Of a DNA stretch of 64,000 nucleotides, positions 44,691 to 55,872 are shown one piece after another (position 1 is the first letter of the stretch; each line of letters begins with the position of its first letter). The stretch is from Archivesica marissinica. Taxonomy: Eukaryota > Mollusca > Bivalvia > Venerida > Vesicomyidae. The notes under the pieces were generated by a model that worked only from the letters and a program-made list of their open reading frames with translations, did not search any database and was not told the origin of the DNA. The position numbers and the translations under genes are program-made. The stretch covers positions 46,079,477 to 46,143,476 of the forward strand of contig CM026401.1 of the NCBI GenBank assembly GCA_014843695.1, read 5' to 3'.

Positions 44691-45160
44691 TCTAAACACA
44701 TGCATCCTTAATAAGCAACACGTAAATAACTATAATAATTATACATTGGAGGCTTAGCATTGACCTTTCTGTTTATCGTATACTAGTAGCCATGCATGCA
44801 ATTACGCACATATTGACCTGTTGACCTATAGCAAACCGGCATACAACATAAGTATACCTCTCGTTGTAACTGCATCAATAACAATTTACTGACTATTAAT
44901 AATAAAATCAATTAATCTTTATTCTATGAGAAGGTGGATGTGTGTGGGCGTGGCCAAAAGTGATTGCTGATATAATGTCAGAGTTGACGTTCATTGCCAG
45001 TCTCAATTTTAATAATCTTCTGACATGTATTTGGCCGCTGGACGTTTGAAAGTGTCACTAAGATAGTTGGTATACTACATCAATGTTCGAGCTCATCCCA
45101 TCGATGAATGCACGTCGTACAAGTGACAGTTCCCAGGACAGCACAAACCCATTGAATCCA
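44691..45160. other. No recognised feature
   Basis: Unique-looking intergenic DNA leading into the 42-bp array. The ATG at 45083 opens a frame that runs into the array, but the frame is soon broken and lacks a signal peptide. Confidence 0.45.
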
Positions 45161-45164
45161 TTGT

Positions 45165-48100
45165 GGCATCAAGACAAGGCGACCAATGGATGGAGAAAAC
45201 ATCAACGAGGACCAAGACAAGGCGCGACCAATGGATGGAGAACCATCAGTGAGGATACTGACAAGGCGCGACCAATGGATGGAGAAACACAAACGAGGAC
45301 ACCAAGACAAGGCGCAACCAATGGATGGAGAACGATCAGCGAGGACCTTGACAAGGAGCGACCAATGGATGGAGAACCATCAGCGAGGATAAAAACAAAG
45401 CGACCAATGGATGGAGAACCATCAACGAGGACCTAGACAAGGCGCGACCAATGGATGGAGAACCATCAGCAAGGACCTTGACAAGGCGCGACCAATGGAT
45501 GGAGAACCATCAACGACGACCTAGACAAGGCGACCAATGGATGGAGAACCATCAGCGAGGACCTAGACAAGGCGACCAATGGATGTAGAATCACCAACGA
45601 GGACTTTGACAAGGCGACCAATGGATGGAGAACCATCAACGAGGACCTAGGCAAGGCGCGACCAATGGATGGAGAACCATCAGCGAGGACCTAGACAAGG
45701 CGACCAATGTATGGAGAACCATCAGCGAGGACCTAGACAAGGCGACCAATGGATGGAGAACCATCAGCGAGGACCTAGACAAGGCGACCAATGGATGGAG
45801 AACCATCAGCGAGGACCTAGACAAGGCGACCAGTGGATGGTGAACCATCAGCGAGGACCTAGACAAGGCGCGACCAATGGATGGAGAACCATCAGCGAGG
45901 ACCTAGACAAGGCGACCAATGGATGGAGAACCATCAGCGAGGACCTTGACAAGGCGACCAATGGATGGAGAAACATCAGCGAGGACCTTGACAAGGCGCC
46001 CAATGGATGGAGAACCATCAGCGAGGACCTTGACAAGGCGCCCAATGGATGGAGAACCATCAGCGAGGACCTTGACAAGGCGACCAATGGATGGAGAACC
46101 ACCAACGACGACCTAGACAAGGCGACCAATGGATGGAGAACCATCAACGACGACCTAGACAAAGGCGACCAATGGATGGAGAACCACCAACGAGGACCTA
46201 GACAAGGCGACCAATGGATGGAGAACCACCAACGACGACCTAGACAAGGCGACCAATGGATGGAGAACCATCAACGACGACCTAGACAAGGCGACCAATG
46301 GATGGAGAACCACCAACGAGAACCTAGACAAGGCAATACCAAGGGATGTAGAACCATCAACGAGGACCTAGACAAGGCGACCAATGGATGGAGAACCACC
46401 AACGACGACCTAGACAAGGCGACCAATGGATGGAGAACCATCAACGACGACCTAGACAAGGCGACCAATGGATGGAGAACCACCAACGAGGACCTAGACA
46501 ATGCACTACCAAGGGATGTAGAACCATCAACGAGGACCTAGACAAGGCGACCAGTGGATGGAGAACCATCAACGAGGACCTAGACAATGCGACCAGTGGA
46601 TGGAGAACCATCAGCGAGGACCTTGACAAGGCGACCAATGGATGGAGAAACATCAGCGAGGACCTAGACAAGGCGCCCAATGGATGGAGACCCATCAGCG
46701 AGGACATTGACAAGGCGACCAATGGATGGAGAACCACCAAAGACGACCTAGACAAGGCGACCAACGGATGGAGAACCATCAACGACGACCTAGACAAGGC
46801 GACCAATGGATGGAGAACCACCAACGAGGACCTAGACAAGGCGACCAATGGATGGAGAACCACCAACGACGACCTAGACGAGGCGACCAATGGATGGAGA
46901 ACCATCAACGACGACCTAGACAAGGCGACCAATGGATGGAGAACCACCAACGAGGACCTAGACTAGGCAATACCAAGGGATGTAGAACCATCAACGAGGA
47001 CCTAGACAAGGCGACCAATGTATGGAGAACCACCAACGACGACCTACACAAGGCGACCAATGGATGGAGAACCATCAACGACGACCTAGACAAGGCGACC
47101 AATGGATGGAGAACCACCAACGAGGACCTAGACAATGTACTACCAAGGGATGTAGAACCATCAACGAGGACCTAGACAAGGCGACCAGTGGATGGAGAAC
47201 CATCAACGAGGACCTAGACAAGGCGACCAGTGGATGGAGAATCATCAGCGAGGACCTTGACAAGGCGACCAATGGATGGAGAAACATCAGCGAGGACCTA
47301 GACAAGGCGACCAATGGATGGAGAACCACCAACGACGACCTCGACAAGGCGACCAATGGATGGAGAACCATCAGCGAGGACCTTGACAAGGCGACCAATG
47401 GATGGAGAACCACCAACGACGACCTAGACAAGGCGACCAATGGATGGAGAACCACCAACGACGACCTAGACAAGGCGACCAATGGATGGAGAACCATCAA
47501 CGAGGACCTAGGCAAGGCGCGACCAATGGATGGAGAACCATCAGCGAGGACCTAGACAAGGCGACCAATGTATGGAGAACCATCAGCGAGGACCTAGACA
47601 AGGCGACCAATGGATGGAGAACCATCAGCGAGGACCTAGACAAGGCGACCAATGGATGGAGTACCATCAGCGAGGACCTAGACAAGGCCACCAGTGGATG
47701 GTGAACCATCAGCGAGGACCTAGACAAGGCGCGACCAATGGATGGAGAACCATCAGCGAGGACCTAGACAAGGCGACCAATGGATGGAGAACCATCAGCG
47801 AGGACCTTGACAAGGCGACCAATGGATGGAGAACCATCAGCGAGGAGCTAGACAAGGCGACCAATGGATGGAGAAACATCAGCGAGGACCTTGACAAGGC
47901 GACCAATGGATGGAGAAACATCAGCGAGGACCTTGACAAGGCGCCCAATGGATGGAGAACCATCAGCGAGGACCTTGACAAGGCGCCCAATGGATGGAGA
48001 ACCACCAACGAGGACCTAGACAAGGCACTACCAAGGGATGTAGAACCATCAACGAGGACCTAGACAAGGCGACCAGTGGATGGAGAACCATCAACGAGGA

Positions 48101-48236
48101 CCTAGACAAGGCACTACGAAGGGATGTAGAACCATCAACGACGACCTAGACAAGGCGACCAATGGATGTAGAACCATCAACGAGGACCTAGACAAGGAAC
48201 TACCAAGGGGTGGAGAACCATCAACGAGGACCTTTT
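45165..48236. repeat. 42-bp satellite array, about 73 copies, with higher-order blocks
   Basis: The unit is gcgaccaatggatggagaac, catcagcgaggacctagac, aag. Variants include gcgcgacc insertions, caccaacgacgac, ccttgac and gcactaccaagggatgtag. Variant blocks recur: the caatacc/ctaccaaggg pair is repeated 634 bases apart (46331 and 46965; 46501 and 47135), and a gcaaggcgcgacc...aatgtatgg block recurs at about 45652 and 47511. The 42-bp length keeps frames open, but indels break every long frame. Confidence 0.95.
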
Positions 48237-48286
48237 CTTGCGACAAAGGGTGACGGTGCAGATGGATGCAGAAAAACAGATTGTAA

Positions 48287-48525
48287 GTCGTGATAGCGCA
48301 GTGGATGCGCGTTCGCTTCAGGTGAGAAAGATCCGGAGTTCGAGCCCCGCTGGAGCCGTTACGATTGTGCCCTTATGCAAGGCATTTAAATTCCACGTTG
48401 CCTCTTCTCTCTCCCTCGTGGCGATGGATTCCATCAGGAATGAGATCTCGAGAGTGATTAATATAAGTTGTAATAACTTGTTTCGCCATCGAGCTAAAAT
48501 AAATTTGTATAAAAATTTAAAAAAA
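48287..48525 (+). mobile_element. SINE-C, full length
   Basis: Head cgtgatagcgcagtggatgcg with B box GAGTTCGAGCCCC. Body with gtggcgatggattccatcagg and tail beta ending cgagctaaaataaattt. Confidence 0.85.
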
Positions 48526-48774
48526 AGATTGTTACATAGAAGAATGTTGTCATTTACAGTTATTCTCGATAGACACACACGCGCACGCAGCACACACGCG
48601 CACTATCTCACTCACCTCACTCACGCCCGCACGTGTAATAGGGTGTAATTATTCGGTTAATAAATACAAAACTCTGTGAACACATACATGCATATTCGCT
48701 TGTCATTTCCCCCCTACTTGAACCAGTGAGTTAAAAACGTTGTAATACATTCGGTTTGCTTGTAACGTAGCATG

Positions 48775-49146
48775 TGTAGTGTTGTTTTAGTTATTTCCCT
48801 TGGACCAATAGTTAAAATAGTTGATGACCACATTTAATCGCGTGCTCGTCCGTGGTCCAGTGGTAGAGCGTCGGATTTGGAATCGAACGGTACCGGGTTC
48901 GATACTCAGCCAGGCCACGTATGTAGTGTCATTGAGCAAGGCACCTCACACACATTGCTTAGTACTGATTAATCGCTTAGGTCGGCTAAGCCTGTCCAGG
49001 AAAACATGTCTAAGTCCCCGCGAGGGGTTTGACATTAAAGGAACATACATACATACAATGTAGTGTTGTTTTAGTTATTTCCCTTGGACCAATAGTTAAA
49101 ATAGTTGACACCTACTTTTGACCTGACCACATTTAATCGCGTGCTC
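48775..49146 (+). mobile_element. SINE-E copy inside a long direct duplication
   Basis: SINE-E is 48848-49058: head tccgtggtccagtggtagag, B box GGGTTCGATACTC, body with ttgagcaaggcacctcacac, stem ccccgcgagggg and an (ACAT)n tail. It is flanked by direct copies of tgtagtgttgttttagttat onward, 73 bases at 48775-48847 and 88 bases at 49059-49146. The right copy has about 15 extra bases. The flanks are much longer than a usual target duplication. Confidence 0.8.
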
Positions 49147-49439
49147 TTCTACAAACAAATCACTGCATGCCTATGATACACATCCGTCATTTTGACAAAA
49201 CATCAACAAGAAGCCATATAGTTTTGTGCTTATAAAATAATCCTTATTATGTAGGAACATTTATATATACCTTCAGAAAAGGTTGAAAAGGCAGGAAGGA
49301 AGGGCTAGATGGGTTCTGGCAATGAGAATACACGCAGTAGCCACTCATAGTTTTCTTTCTTTGTCGATATCGACCACTACACCCGGCGGTCTGGGACACA
49401 CGCACAAACGACACACACACGCATGATTGCACGTAAGCA

Positions 49440-49700
49440 CGCGCACGCGCACACAATCTCCTTTACACCCATACACACTCTCGCTCTCGCGCTCTCTCCC
49501 TCCATCTCTCTCGTTCTCGCGCTCTCTCCGCCCCTCTCTCTCTCTTTCTCGCTCTCTCCCTCACTCTCTTTCTCGCTCTCGCGCTCTCTCCCTCCCTCTC
49601 TCTACCCCCTCTCTCTATCTCTCGCTCGCTCGCTCGCTCGCTCGCTCGCTCGCTCTCTCTCTCTCTCTATTCTCTCTCTCTCTCTCTCTATCCCTCCCTC
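49440..49700. repeat. CT-rich low-complexity tract
   Basis: (CT)n, ctctcgctctc and (GCTC)n runs. It borders the Gypsy fragment. Confidence 0.95.
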
Positions 49701-49729
49701 ACTCTCTATTTTAAATCACTTATTGTATT

Positions 49730-50131
49730 ACGATGGATACATTTCAAGGATACATATGGAGTTGATCTCAATTTTTCAGACATGTCCTCGGAACAGAAGA
49801 GCCGCATCCTACAAGTATTCAAGAAGTGGCATTCGATATTTCCGAAAACACCAATGGATTTGGGGCATACATCTACCGTCAAACATAAGATAGAACTGAC
49901 TGATGAGTCTCCTTTCAAAGACACTTGTCGCAGAATACCACCTGCTATCTTTAATGAAGTAAGACACCATCTACAGGAAATGTTAGATATTGGGGCAATA
50001 CGAGAGTCGAAAAGCCCGTGGTCTTCGAACGTGGTCATAGTACGAAAGAAAGACGGAACGATATGTTTCTGCATAGATTTCCGTAAGCTCTTCATCATTT
50101 TGATGTATACATACGACATTAGCGGAGAATA
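49730..50131 (+). pseudogene. Ty3/Gypsy-type retrotransposon pol fragment
   Basis: Short open segment with DLGHTSTVKHKIELTDE, RRIPPAIFNEVRHHL, ESKSPWSSNVVIVRKKDG and FCIDFRKL. These are the start of the Gypsy-type reverse transcriptase, before the catalytic YxDD region. It stops right after FRKL, where unrelated codons and a TAG follow. No LTRs, gag, protease or integrase were found nearby. It is a truncated relic. Confidence 0.85.
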
Positions 50132-50675
50132 GTGTTTGTGACAAAGACAAATCTTGTGCAGACGCCAATTAATTATAAAAATATATACAAATACCTATAC
50201 ATTTATAAACCGTCACAACAGAGCATTTTTAGATCAATTATAATTTCATGGCTGCTACAATTAATGATTTTTATGTGTTTTGACAATTGTTGAAGAGTTT
50301 AAATTAGTAACACTAATGGGTTACGACACGTGGTTTTACAATACGAACGCTTAGTGTTTCCACACGCGCATTACATAAAACAACTATAGTTTGTTATTAA
50401 AGTTATTTCATTGTCAAATAGTTAACGCTGGATAGATAGACCTTGTAAAATAGTAGACTTTGTACAAACATTTCTTGATGACAACTTGTACTAGTAACTT
50501 GTGGACCCCAAAATTCGATGGAAACAAGTTTAGACTGTCAAAAGCAGCACGCGTTCATTGACATACACTTTACTGAAGATTGGAATGTATTTTAATATTT
50601 TGGATTTTTCTCATCTCCATGTGGACTACAATTATTTTCAGTGGATACTGACGAACTCTGTGTAGATTAAGATGA
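50132..50675. other. Upstream region of gene 2: no recognised feature
   Basis: Unique-looking DNA. It may contain the gene 2 promoter. Confidence 0.4.
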
Positions 50676-50678
50676 GAA

Positions 50679-50684
50679 TATAAA
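50679..50684 (+). promoter_or_regulatory. Possible TATA box of gene 2
   Basis: TATAAA lies 107 bases upstream of the ATG, which would give a 5' UTR of roughly 75-80 bases. The match is short and the region AT-rich, so this is weak. Confidence 0.25.
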
Positions 50685-50785
50685 CAACCCAAGAGGAGTT
50701 CTAAATATTTTAAACAATTCCATAAATCCTCGGCTATATTTCGAATCTGACCGTAGACATATGGTCAATGTATTTTCGTTGAAGG

Positions 50786-50855
50786 ATGAATTCTAAATTA
50801 ATGCGAACACTTTTCTTCTGTGTATTGTTGTCGTCGCATGCTATGACGGATGCAT
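50786..50855 (+). CDS. Gene 2 exon 1: signal peptide
   Basis: ATG at 50786. It encodes MNSKLMRTLFFCVLLSSHAM then TDA, with a hydrophobic LFFCVLLSS core and a plausible cleavage after the SHA or TDA. It ends GCA T followed by GTGAGT. Reading on without splicing gives only 86 residues with no structure, and runs into a SINE-A. The two next bases needed to finish the codon are supplied by the exon at 57091. Confidence 0.7.
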
Positions 50856-50990
50856 GTGAGTATTTAACATTACCATCAGTCTGTGTAATCCATTCCAATA
50901 CACCATATTGCATTTACTGCCCAACGTTGATACAGAGGAATATGGCATTAACAACAAAACAACATCATGTCGTTTCGTTTGGAAATAGTG

Positions 50991-51274
50991 CGTTTTACGT
51001 TTATTTATCGTCGCTACCGGTTGCCCATATGAGCGACGCCTCCTGAAGATATTAGTCATTTTAGATTTTGGAGGATAGTGCAACGATACAGACAGAGACC
51101 CATTCCAGAGTCTCCTCTGGTTCTTTTACGTGCACGGTGTAATGCCCGACACGAGACCTCGGTTTAACGTCCCATATGAAAGACTGTTAATTTTATTAGG
51201 GTCAGACGGGGATCGAACCTGCGATCCCTGGATTACCAGTCCAACGTGTTACCACTGAACTACATATTCGTCTG
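50991..51274 (-). mobile_element. SINE-A, full length, in gene 2 intron
   Basis: Tail at the left, head at the right. A tttcgtttggaaatag-like word occurs just before (50976) and gtttggaaatag again just after (51275), a probable target duplication. Confidence 0.85.
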
Positions 51275-51289
51275 TTTGGAAATAGATTT

Positions 51290-51604
51290 TTAAGCAATGT
51301 ACTTGTACGCGGACATGTTCGTTTCTGTCTAAACTTAGAATCGATACGAGAACATATTTGCGTGTGGCAAGTTACTTAGCTTTAAATAATCAACAAGTTA
51401 TGATTTTTAATATGGAAAAACATATTTTGCTACGTTTTATTTTAGAAATGGATTATATTTCCACATAACGGAGAGCATAACGGATAGTACCGGAAACTCA
51501 ACATGCGGTGGTCTCTTGTGATACTTTCCATACAAGGAAAGTATTAATACGCAAGCACCCGTTTTATGTTAACATACGAGCATACTTAATATTAACTAGA
51601 ATAT
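51290..51604. other. Gene 2 intron: no recognised feature
   Basis: Nothing recognised between the SINE-A and the nested SINE pair. Confidence 0.5.
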
Positions 51605-51848
51605 CAAACAACAGGTTTCTTACAGACGGATCTGTAGTCCAGTGATAATCTCATATGGGCAACCGGTAGCGACGATAAATAAACGTAAAACACACACACA
51701 AACAACAGGTTTCTTACGGAGGTTGGTGCATCACCTACTGGTTAACCGCTGGAGCCTGTCCAGGAAAGGTGTTGTTAGGTAAACTGCCCATCGCTCAAAT
51801 GGGAAACCGGTAGCGACGTTAAATAAATAACAATAACAAACAACAGGT
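51605..51848 (+). mobile_element. SINE-A nested inside a SINE-B
   Basis: A truncated SINE-B (tttcttacggaggttggtgc to the alpha tail) is flanked by caaacaacagg at 51605 and about 51838. Inside it, a SINE-A with most of its body deleted lies at 51623-51699, flanked by aaacaacaggtttctta at 51606-51622 and 51700-51716. The SINE-A duplication includes part of the SINE-B and its target, so the SINE-B inserted first. Confidence 0.85.
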
Positions 51849-51901
51849 GCGTGCATTAGTTGCCTATAAAGCGAGTAAAGTTAAAGTAGTAGGAACATTT
51901 A

Positions 51902-52190
51902 CAGACGGATATGTAGTCCAGTGGTAACACACTGGACTGGTAATCCAGGGATCGCAGGTTCGATCCCCCGTCTGACCCTAACAAAATTAACAGTCTTTCA
52001 GATGGGACGTTAAACCGAGGTCTCGTGTCGGTGCTTTACACCGTGCACGTAAAAGAACCAGAGGAGACTCTGGAATTGGTCTGTCTGTATCACTGCACTA
52101 TCCTCCAAAATCTAAAATGACTAATATCTTCAAGAGGCGTCGCTCATATGGGCAACCGGTAGCGACGATAAATAAACGTAAAACACACAA
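51902..52190 (+). mobile_element. SINE-A, full length
   Basis: agtaggaac occurs on both sides (about 51888 and 52190), a short target duplication. Confidence 0.85.
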
Positions 52191-52199
52191 GTAGGAACT

Positions 52200-52380
52200 A
52201 CATTGTGACGGCCGTATTGTGGTGATGGGGTTGCGGTGGGTTCTAGGAAATCCTTCTATTTTACGGGATTTTCACTTTACATTTCACTCAGTCTCAGTCT
52301 CGTGTCAGATTGTAAATTGTTGGTCTTATACTAAATATTGTTAATGCATGAAGAAAGCATATATAATCAAATATAAACAA
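52200..52380. other. Gene 2 intron: no recognised feature
   Basis: Short stretch with nothing recognised. Confidence 0.5.
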
Positions 52381-52410
52381 GCCATATCAATGTTTATAAT
52401 GGAGTCGTGG

Positions 52411-52560
52411 ACGTTGATTATGATGCACACCACTGCATTTTCTCCTTCTTCGCGCTATAGTAAATCGATCAACTGTCACAGTCAAATTCTCAGTTCCAAA
52501 CAAGAATCGACATTTACCGCATGCAGTTCTGTAAACTCCAGGGCTGCTGCTTGCTGTTAG
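52411..52560 (-). pseudogene. CUB-like exon relic
   Basis: An acceptor-like ttgtgtctaacag precedes an open segment with SSSPGVYRTACGKC, FLFGTENLTVTVDRFTI and a later KCSG. The spacing of two Cys around alternating hydrophobic strands recalls the middle of a CUB domain, but the match is too short to be sure. A decayed copy lies at 42400 on the other strand. It is on the minus strand within the gene 2 intron, so it is not part of gene 2. It may be a pseudo-exon or a piece carried by a repeat. Confidence 0.35.
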
Positions 52561-52630
52561 ACACAAGTAAGTCATGGCATCACCATCAACGTTTTTCACA
52601 ATTTTCAAATGTAAACAAACACCGGTTAAA

Positions 52631-52895
52631 AATGGAGCGCGTAGGAATCCTAGCTGTCCTGTAGGGCTGTTTACTCATCAATGCGCTGGAGCAAGTAATA
52701 CTGAAATAAATGCACAAAAAGTCTTCTTTAAATGAGCACAAATGCCACAGATGCACCACAATCACAGTAAGAAATGCAAACAGTGGTTGGTTCTACAGTA
52801 AAACATCATCAAATTATGGTCTGCTTGATTGTAAAAACTACTTTCTAGGGTACAACGACCCGGAACCAATTCCCCAGTGGGTTCACACGATTAGT
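52631..52895 (+). pseudogene. Possible exon relics of a secreted protein
   Basis: At 52631 an ATG opens MERVGILAVL, then a TAG, then GCLLINALEQ before a GTAATA donor-like site. This looks like a signal-peptide exon with a nonsense codon. Around 52770-52890 an open stretch reads GWFYSKTSSNYGLLDCKNYF and ends before a SINE-C. Neither can be tied to a family. Weak. Confidence 0.25.
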
Positions 52896-52904
52896 GAATG
52901 TGTG

Positions 52905-53150
52905 GTGGAAGTCATGATAGCGCAGTGAATGCGCGTTCGCTACAGGTACGAAAGGTCCGGAGTTCGCTCCCAGCTGTAGAGGTTACGATTGTGCCCTTAG
53001 GCAAGGCATTTGAATTCCACGTTGCCACTTCTCTCTCCCTCGTGACGATGGATTCCATCAGGAATGAGGTCTCGAGAGCGATTAATATAAGTTGCAACAA
53101 CTTGTTTCGCAATCGAGCTAAACTAAATAAAGTTTAAATTTAAAAGAAAT
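52905..53150 (+). mobile_element. SINE-C, full length
   Basis: Head gtcatgatagcgcagtgaatg, B box GAGTTCGCTCCC, body with gtgacgatggattccatcagg, tail beta with a taaataaagtttaaattt end. A second fragment of tail beta follows at about 53185-53220. Confidence 0.85.
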
Positions 53151-53220
53151 GAGGTATGGAGAGTGGATAAACCAATATTATATAAACTTGTTTCGCAACC
53201 GAGCTAAATTAAAATAAAAT

Positions 53221-53503
53221 AAATATGCTTTATCGCGATAACGGAAGCATATTGGACTCGCCGTGTGTGTCCATACTAACAACTCACAACAATGCCACTC
53301 AATCACATTATAATGTTATTTACAAAAGTCATGACATTTGTATCAAATAAATCATTATTACTCTTGTATGGGGCTCAACCCTGACACTTTATCACAGCCT
53401 CGTGACACTATCAGATAGCTTACACTACAGCATTAAATGATGAACACATATCAACGATCAATCATTCCAGATTTGATATGTTTAAGCTTATACGACTTGT
53501 TAT
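53221..53503. other. Gene 2 intron: no recognised feature
   Basis: AT-rich DNA with nothing recognised. Confidence 0.5.
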
Positions 53504-53817
53504 TATCTTGCAATTAGTCAAAACTATAGTTCCATAATTTCATGCTCAGTCAAACTTTGTATGTTCATAAACTACATCATTAGATTTATCACTGTACCTC
53601 GATTGTTCTAATCGTCTGAAATTAGCTATATGGAACACAGAGGGACCTTCAACTTTTTTTACGATATCTTGCAATTAGTCAAAACTATAGTTCCATAATT
53701 TCATGCTCAGTCAAACTTTGTATGTTCATAAACTACATCATTAGATTTATCACTGTACCTCGATTGTTCTAATCGTCTGAAATTAGCTATATGGAACACA
53801 GAGGAACCATCAACTTT
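53504..53817. repeat. Direct duplication of 153 bp, offset 161
   Basis: tatcttgcaattagtcaaaa starts at 53504 and 53665. The two copies are nearly identical to their caactttt-like ends, which implies a recent tandem duplication. Confidence 0.9.
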
Positions 53818-53939
53818 CGCAAAAATAGTCTACTAGAAAATGCAGATGAATTATATATATCATCTTTAATTCCTCCATTTCTGAAGAGTATCATATGACG
53901 TTTCAAAACACATTCGGAATACGTCAGACATTACAAATA

Positions 53940-54133
53940 CGGTCTACATCTGTTATGTCAAAGTCGGTTATGTCGAATTCTCCGGCTATCTCGAAGTCGG
54001 ATCAAAGTGCCGTTTCAGACAGCCATTTTACATATAATTGGCTCCGTTTATATTGAATTTCGTTAAGTCAAATTTCGGTTATTTCGAGTATTTTGCTCGG
54101 TCCGACGGAATTCAACATAGCGGATGTAGACTG
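53940..54133. mobile_element. pogo/Tigger-like MITE, 194 bp
   Basis: Ends cggtctacatctgttatgtc and, inverted, cagtctacatccgctatgtt, each bordered by TA (53938-53939, 54134-54135). The inner sequence repeats gttatgtcgaa- and tatctcgaagtc-type words typical of pogo/Tigger ends. No transposase is present. Confidence 0.65.
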
Positions 54134-54289
54134 TATAAAAATGCCATAACATGATGCAAACATAAATATATTACATAGTGCGGACATACACAGATACATC
54201 ACATAATTGCAAACACGGTGTTTCAGAAGACATCCATTATTATATGCATACAAAATAAATTATGAAAAACACAAGAACATCAGACGATA

Positions 54290-54316
54290 TATACATACAT
54301 ACATACATACATACAA
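54290..54316. repeat. (ACAT)n microsatellite
   Basis: About six acat units in the gene 2 intron. Confidence 0.85.
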
Positions 54317-54429
54317 GATAACATCACGCTGTACACACATTATGCTAGCATTAAAACCTATGCAATGCACAATCGGTTATGTCATTTTTAGTATCATCCA
54401 AGAGTTATATTTAATTCTCACTGACCATA

Positions 54430-55130
54430 TTATACTCACTCGACGTCAGATTTACCACTTCACTCGACGTCAGATTTATCACTTCACTCGACGTCAGATT
54501 TACCACTTCACTCGACGTCAGCTTTACCATTTCACTCGACGTCAGATTTACCACTTCACTCGACGTCAGATTTACCACTTCACTCGACGTCAGATTTACC
54601 ACTTCACTCGACGTCAGATTTACCATTTCACTCGACGTCAGATTTACCACTTCACTCGACGTCAGATTTACCACTTCACTCGACGTCAGCTTTACCATTT
54701 CACTCGACGTCAGATTTACCACTTCACTCGACGTCAGCTTTACCATTTCACTCGATGTCAGATTTACCACTTCACTCGACGTCAGATTTACCACTTCACT
54801 CGACGTCAGATTTACCATTTCACTCGACGTCAGATTTACCACTTCACTCGACGTCAAATTTACCACTTCACTCGACGTCAGATTTGCCACTTCACTCGAC
54901 GTCAGATTTACCACTTCACCCGACGTCAGATATACCACTTCACTCGACGTCAGCTTTACTATTTCACTCGACGTCAGATTTACCACTTCACTCGACGTCA
55001 GATTTACCACTTCACTCGACGTCAGATTTACCACTTCACTCGACGTCAGATTTACCACTTCACTCGACGTCAGCTTTACCACTTCACCCGACGTCAGATA
55101 TACCACTTCACTCGACGTCAGATTTACCAC
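54430..55130. repeat. 24-bp satellite array, about 29 copies
   Basis: The unit is actcgacgtcagatttacca plus cttc, with gctttacc and catttc variants. The unit length keeps frames open on both strands, giving spurious 319- and 270-residue proteins. Each unit carries CGACGTCA, one base from the CRE consensus TGACGTCA. Confidence 0.95.
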
Positions 55131-55465
55131 TGTTGGAAAGTAATACAAGAAAAACAGAGAGGATAATGGGACACGTGCGTTATATCTCGATGTTGAGCAA
55201 ACTATTAGAGAGGTACACGACACTTCTGTCTTACTCGCTGTGTAGGAACAATCAAAGATACCATCCCAAAGACAGCGGGCACCATTGTATTACATCGCAC
55301 TGCTAAAAGGGAAACCTGGCCCCGAGGTTATAAAACTTTTCTCAGATCTCAAACTCAAACTCAAGTGATCTGACTGGTTGATTCCGAGTGCTAATGTCAG
55401 CTGAACCAATCAGACGATTGAGAGAGTTTTGAGATTGGAGAAAAGTTTTATATCCACCAGGTCAG
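55131..55465. other. Gene 2 intron between arrays: inverted words
   Basis: aaaacttttctcagatctca near 55333 is partly inverted near 55425 (tgagattggagaaaagtttt), a short inverted repeat of about 25 bases with roughly 80 bases between. Otherwise unassigned. Confidence 0.5.
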
Positions 55466-55872
55466 GTCATACCCACCGTTACACTATCAATGCGGATAAA
55501 GGGAAACCATGTATTACTCACCGTTACACTTTCAATGCGGATAACGGTAAACCCTGTATTACCCACCGTTACACTTTCAATGTGGATAAAGGGAAACCCT
55601 GTATTACCCACCGTTACACTTTCAATGTGGATAAAGGGAAACCATGTATTACCCACCGTTACACTTTCAATGCGGATAAAGGGAAACCATGTATTACCCA
55701 CCGTTACACTTTCAATGCGGATAAAGGGAAACCATGTATTACCCACCGTTACACTTTCAATGCGGATAAAGGGAAACCATGTATTACTCACCGTTACACT
55801 TTCAATGCGGATAACGGTAAACCCTGTATTACCCACCGTTACACTTTCAATGCGGATAACGGTAAATCCTAT
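55466..55872. repeat. 45-bp minisatellite, about 9 copies
   Basis: The unit is caccgttacactttcaatgc, ggataaagggaaacc, atgtattacc. Two variants alternate (ggataaaggg and ggataacggt). Confidence 0.95.

Noticed and set aside
45083..48063. Several 100-290-residue frames on both strands
   Set aside because: Translation of the 42-bp array. Indels break each frame, and none has a signal peptide or a non-repetitive end.
49423..49893. A 156-residue Ser/Leu-rich frame
   Set aside because: Translation of the CT-rich tract running out of frame into the Gypsy fragment.
54207..55166. A 319-residue plus frame with an FTRRQIYH repeat
   Set aside because: Translation of the 24-bp array; the other strand and another frame are equally open.
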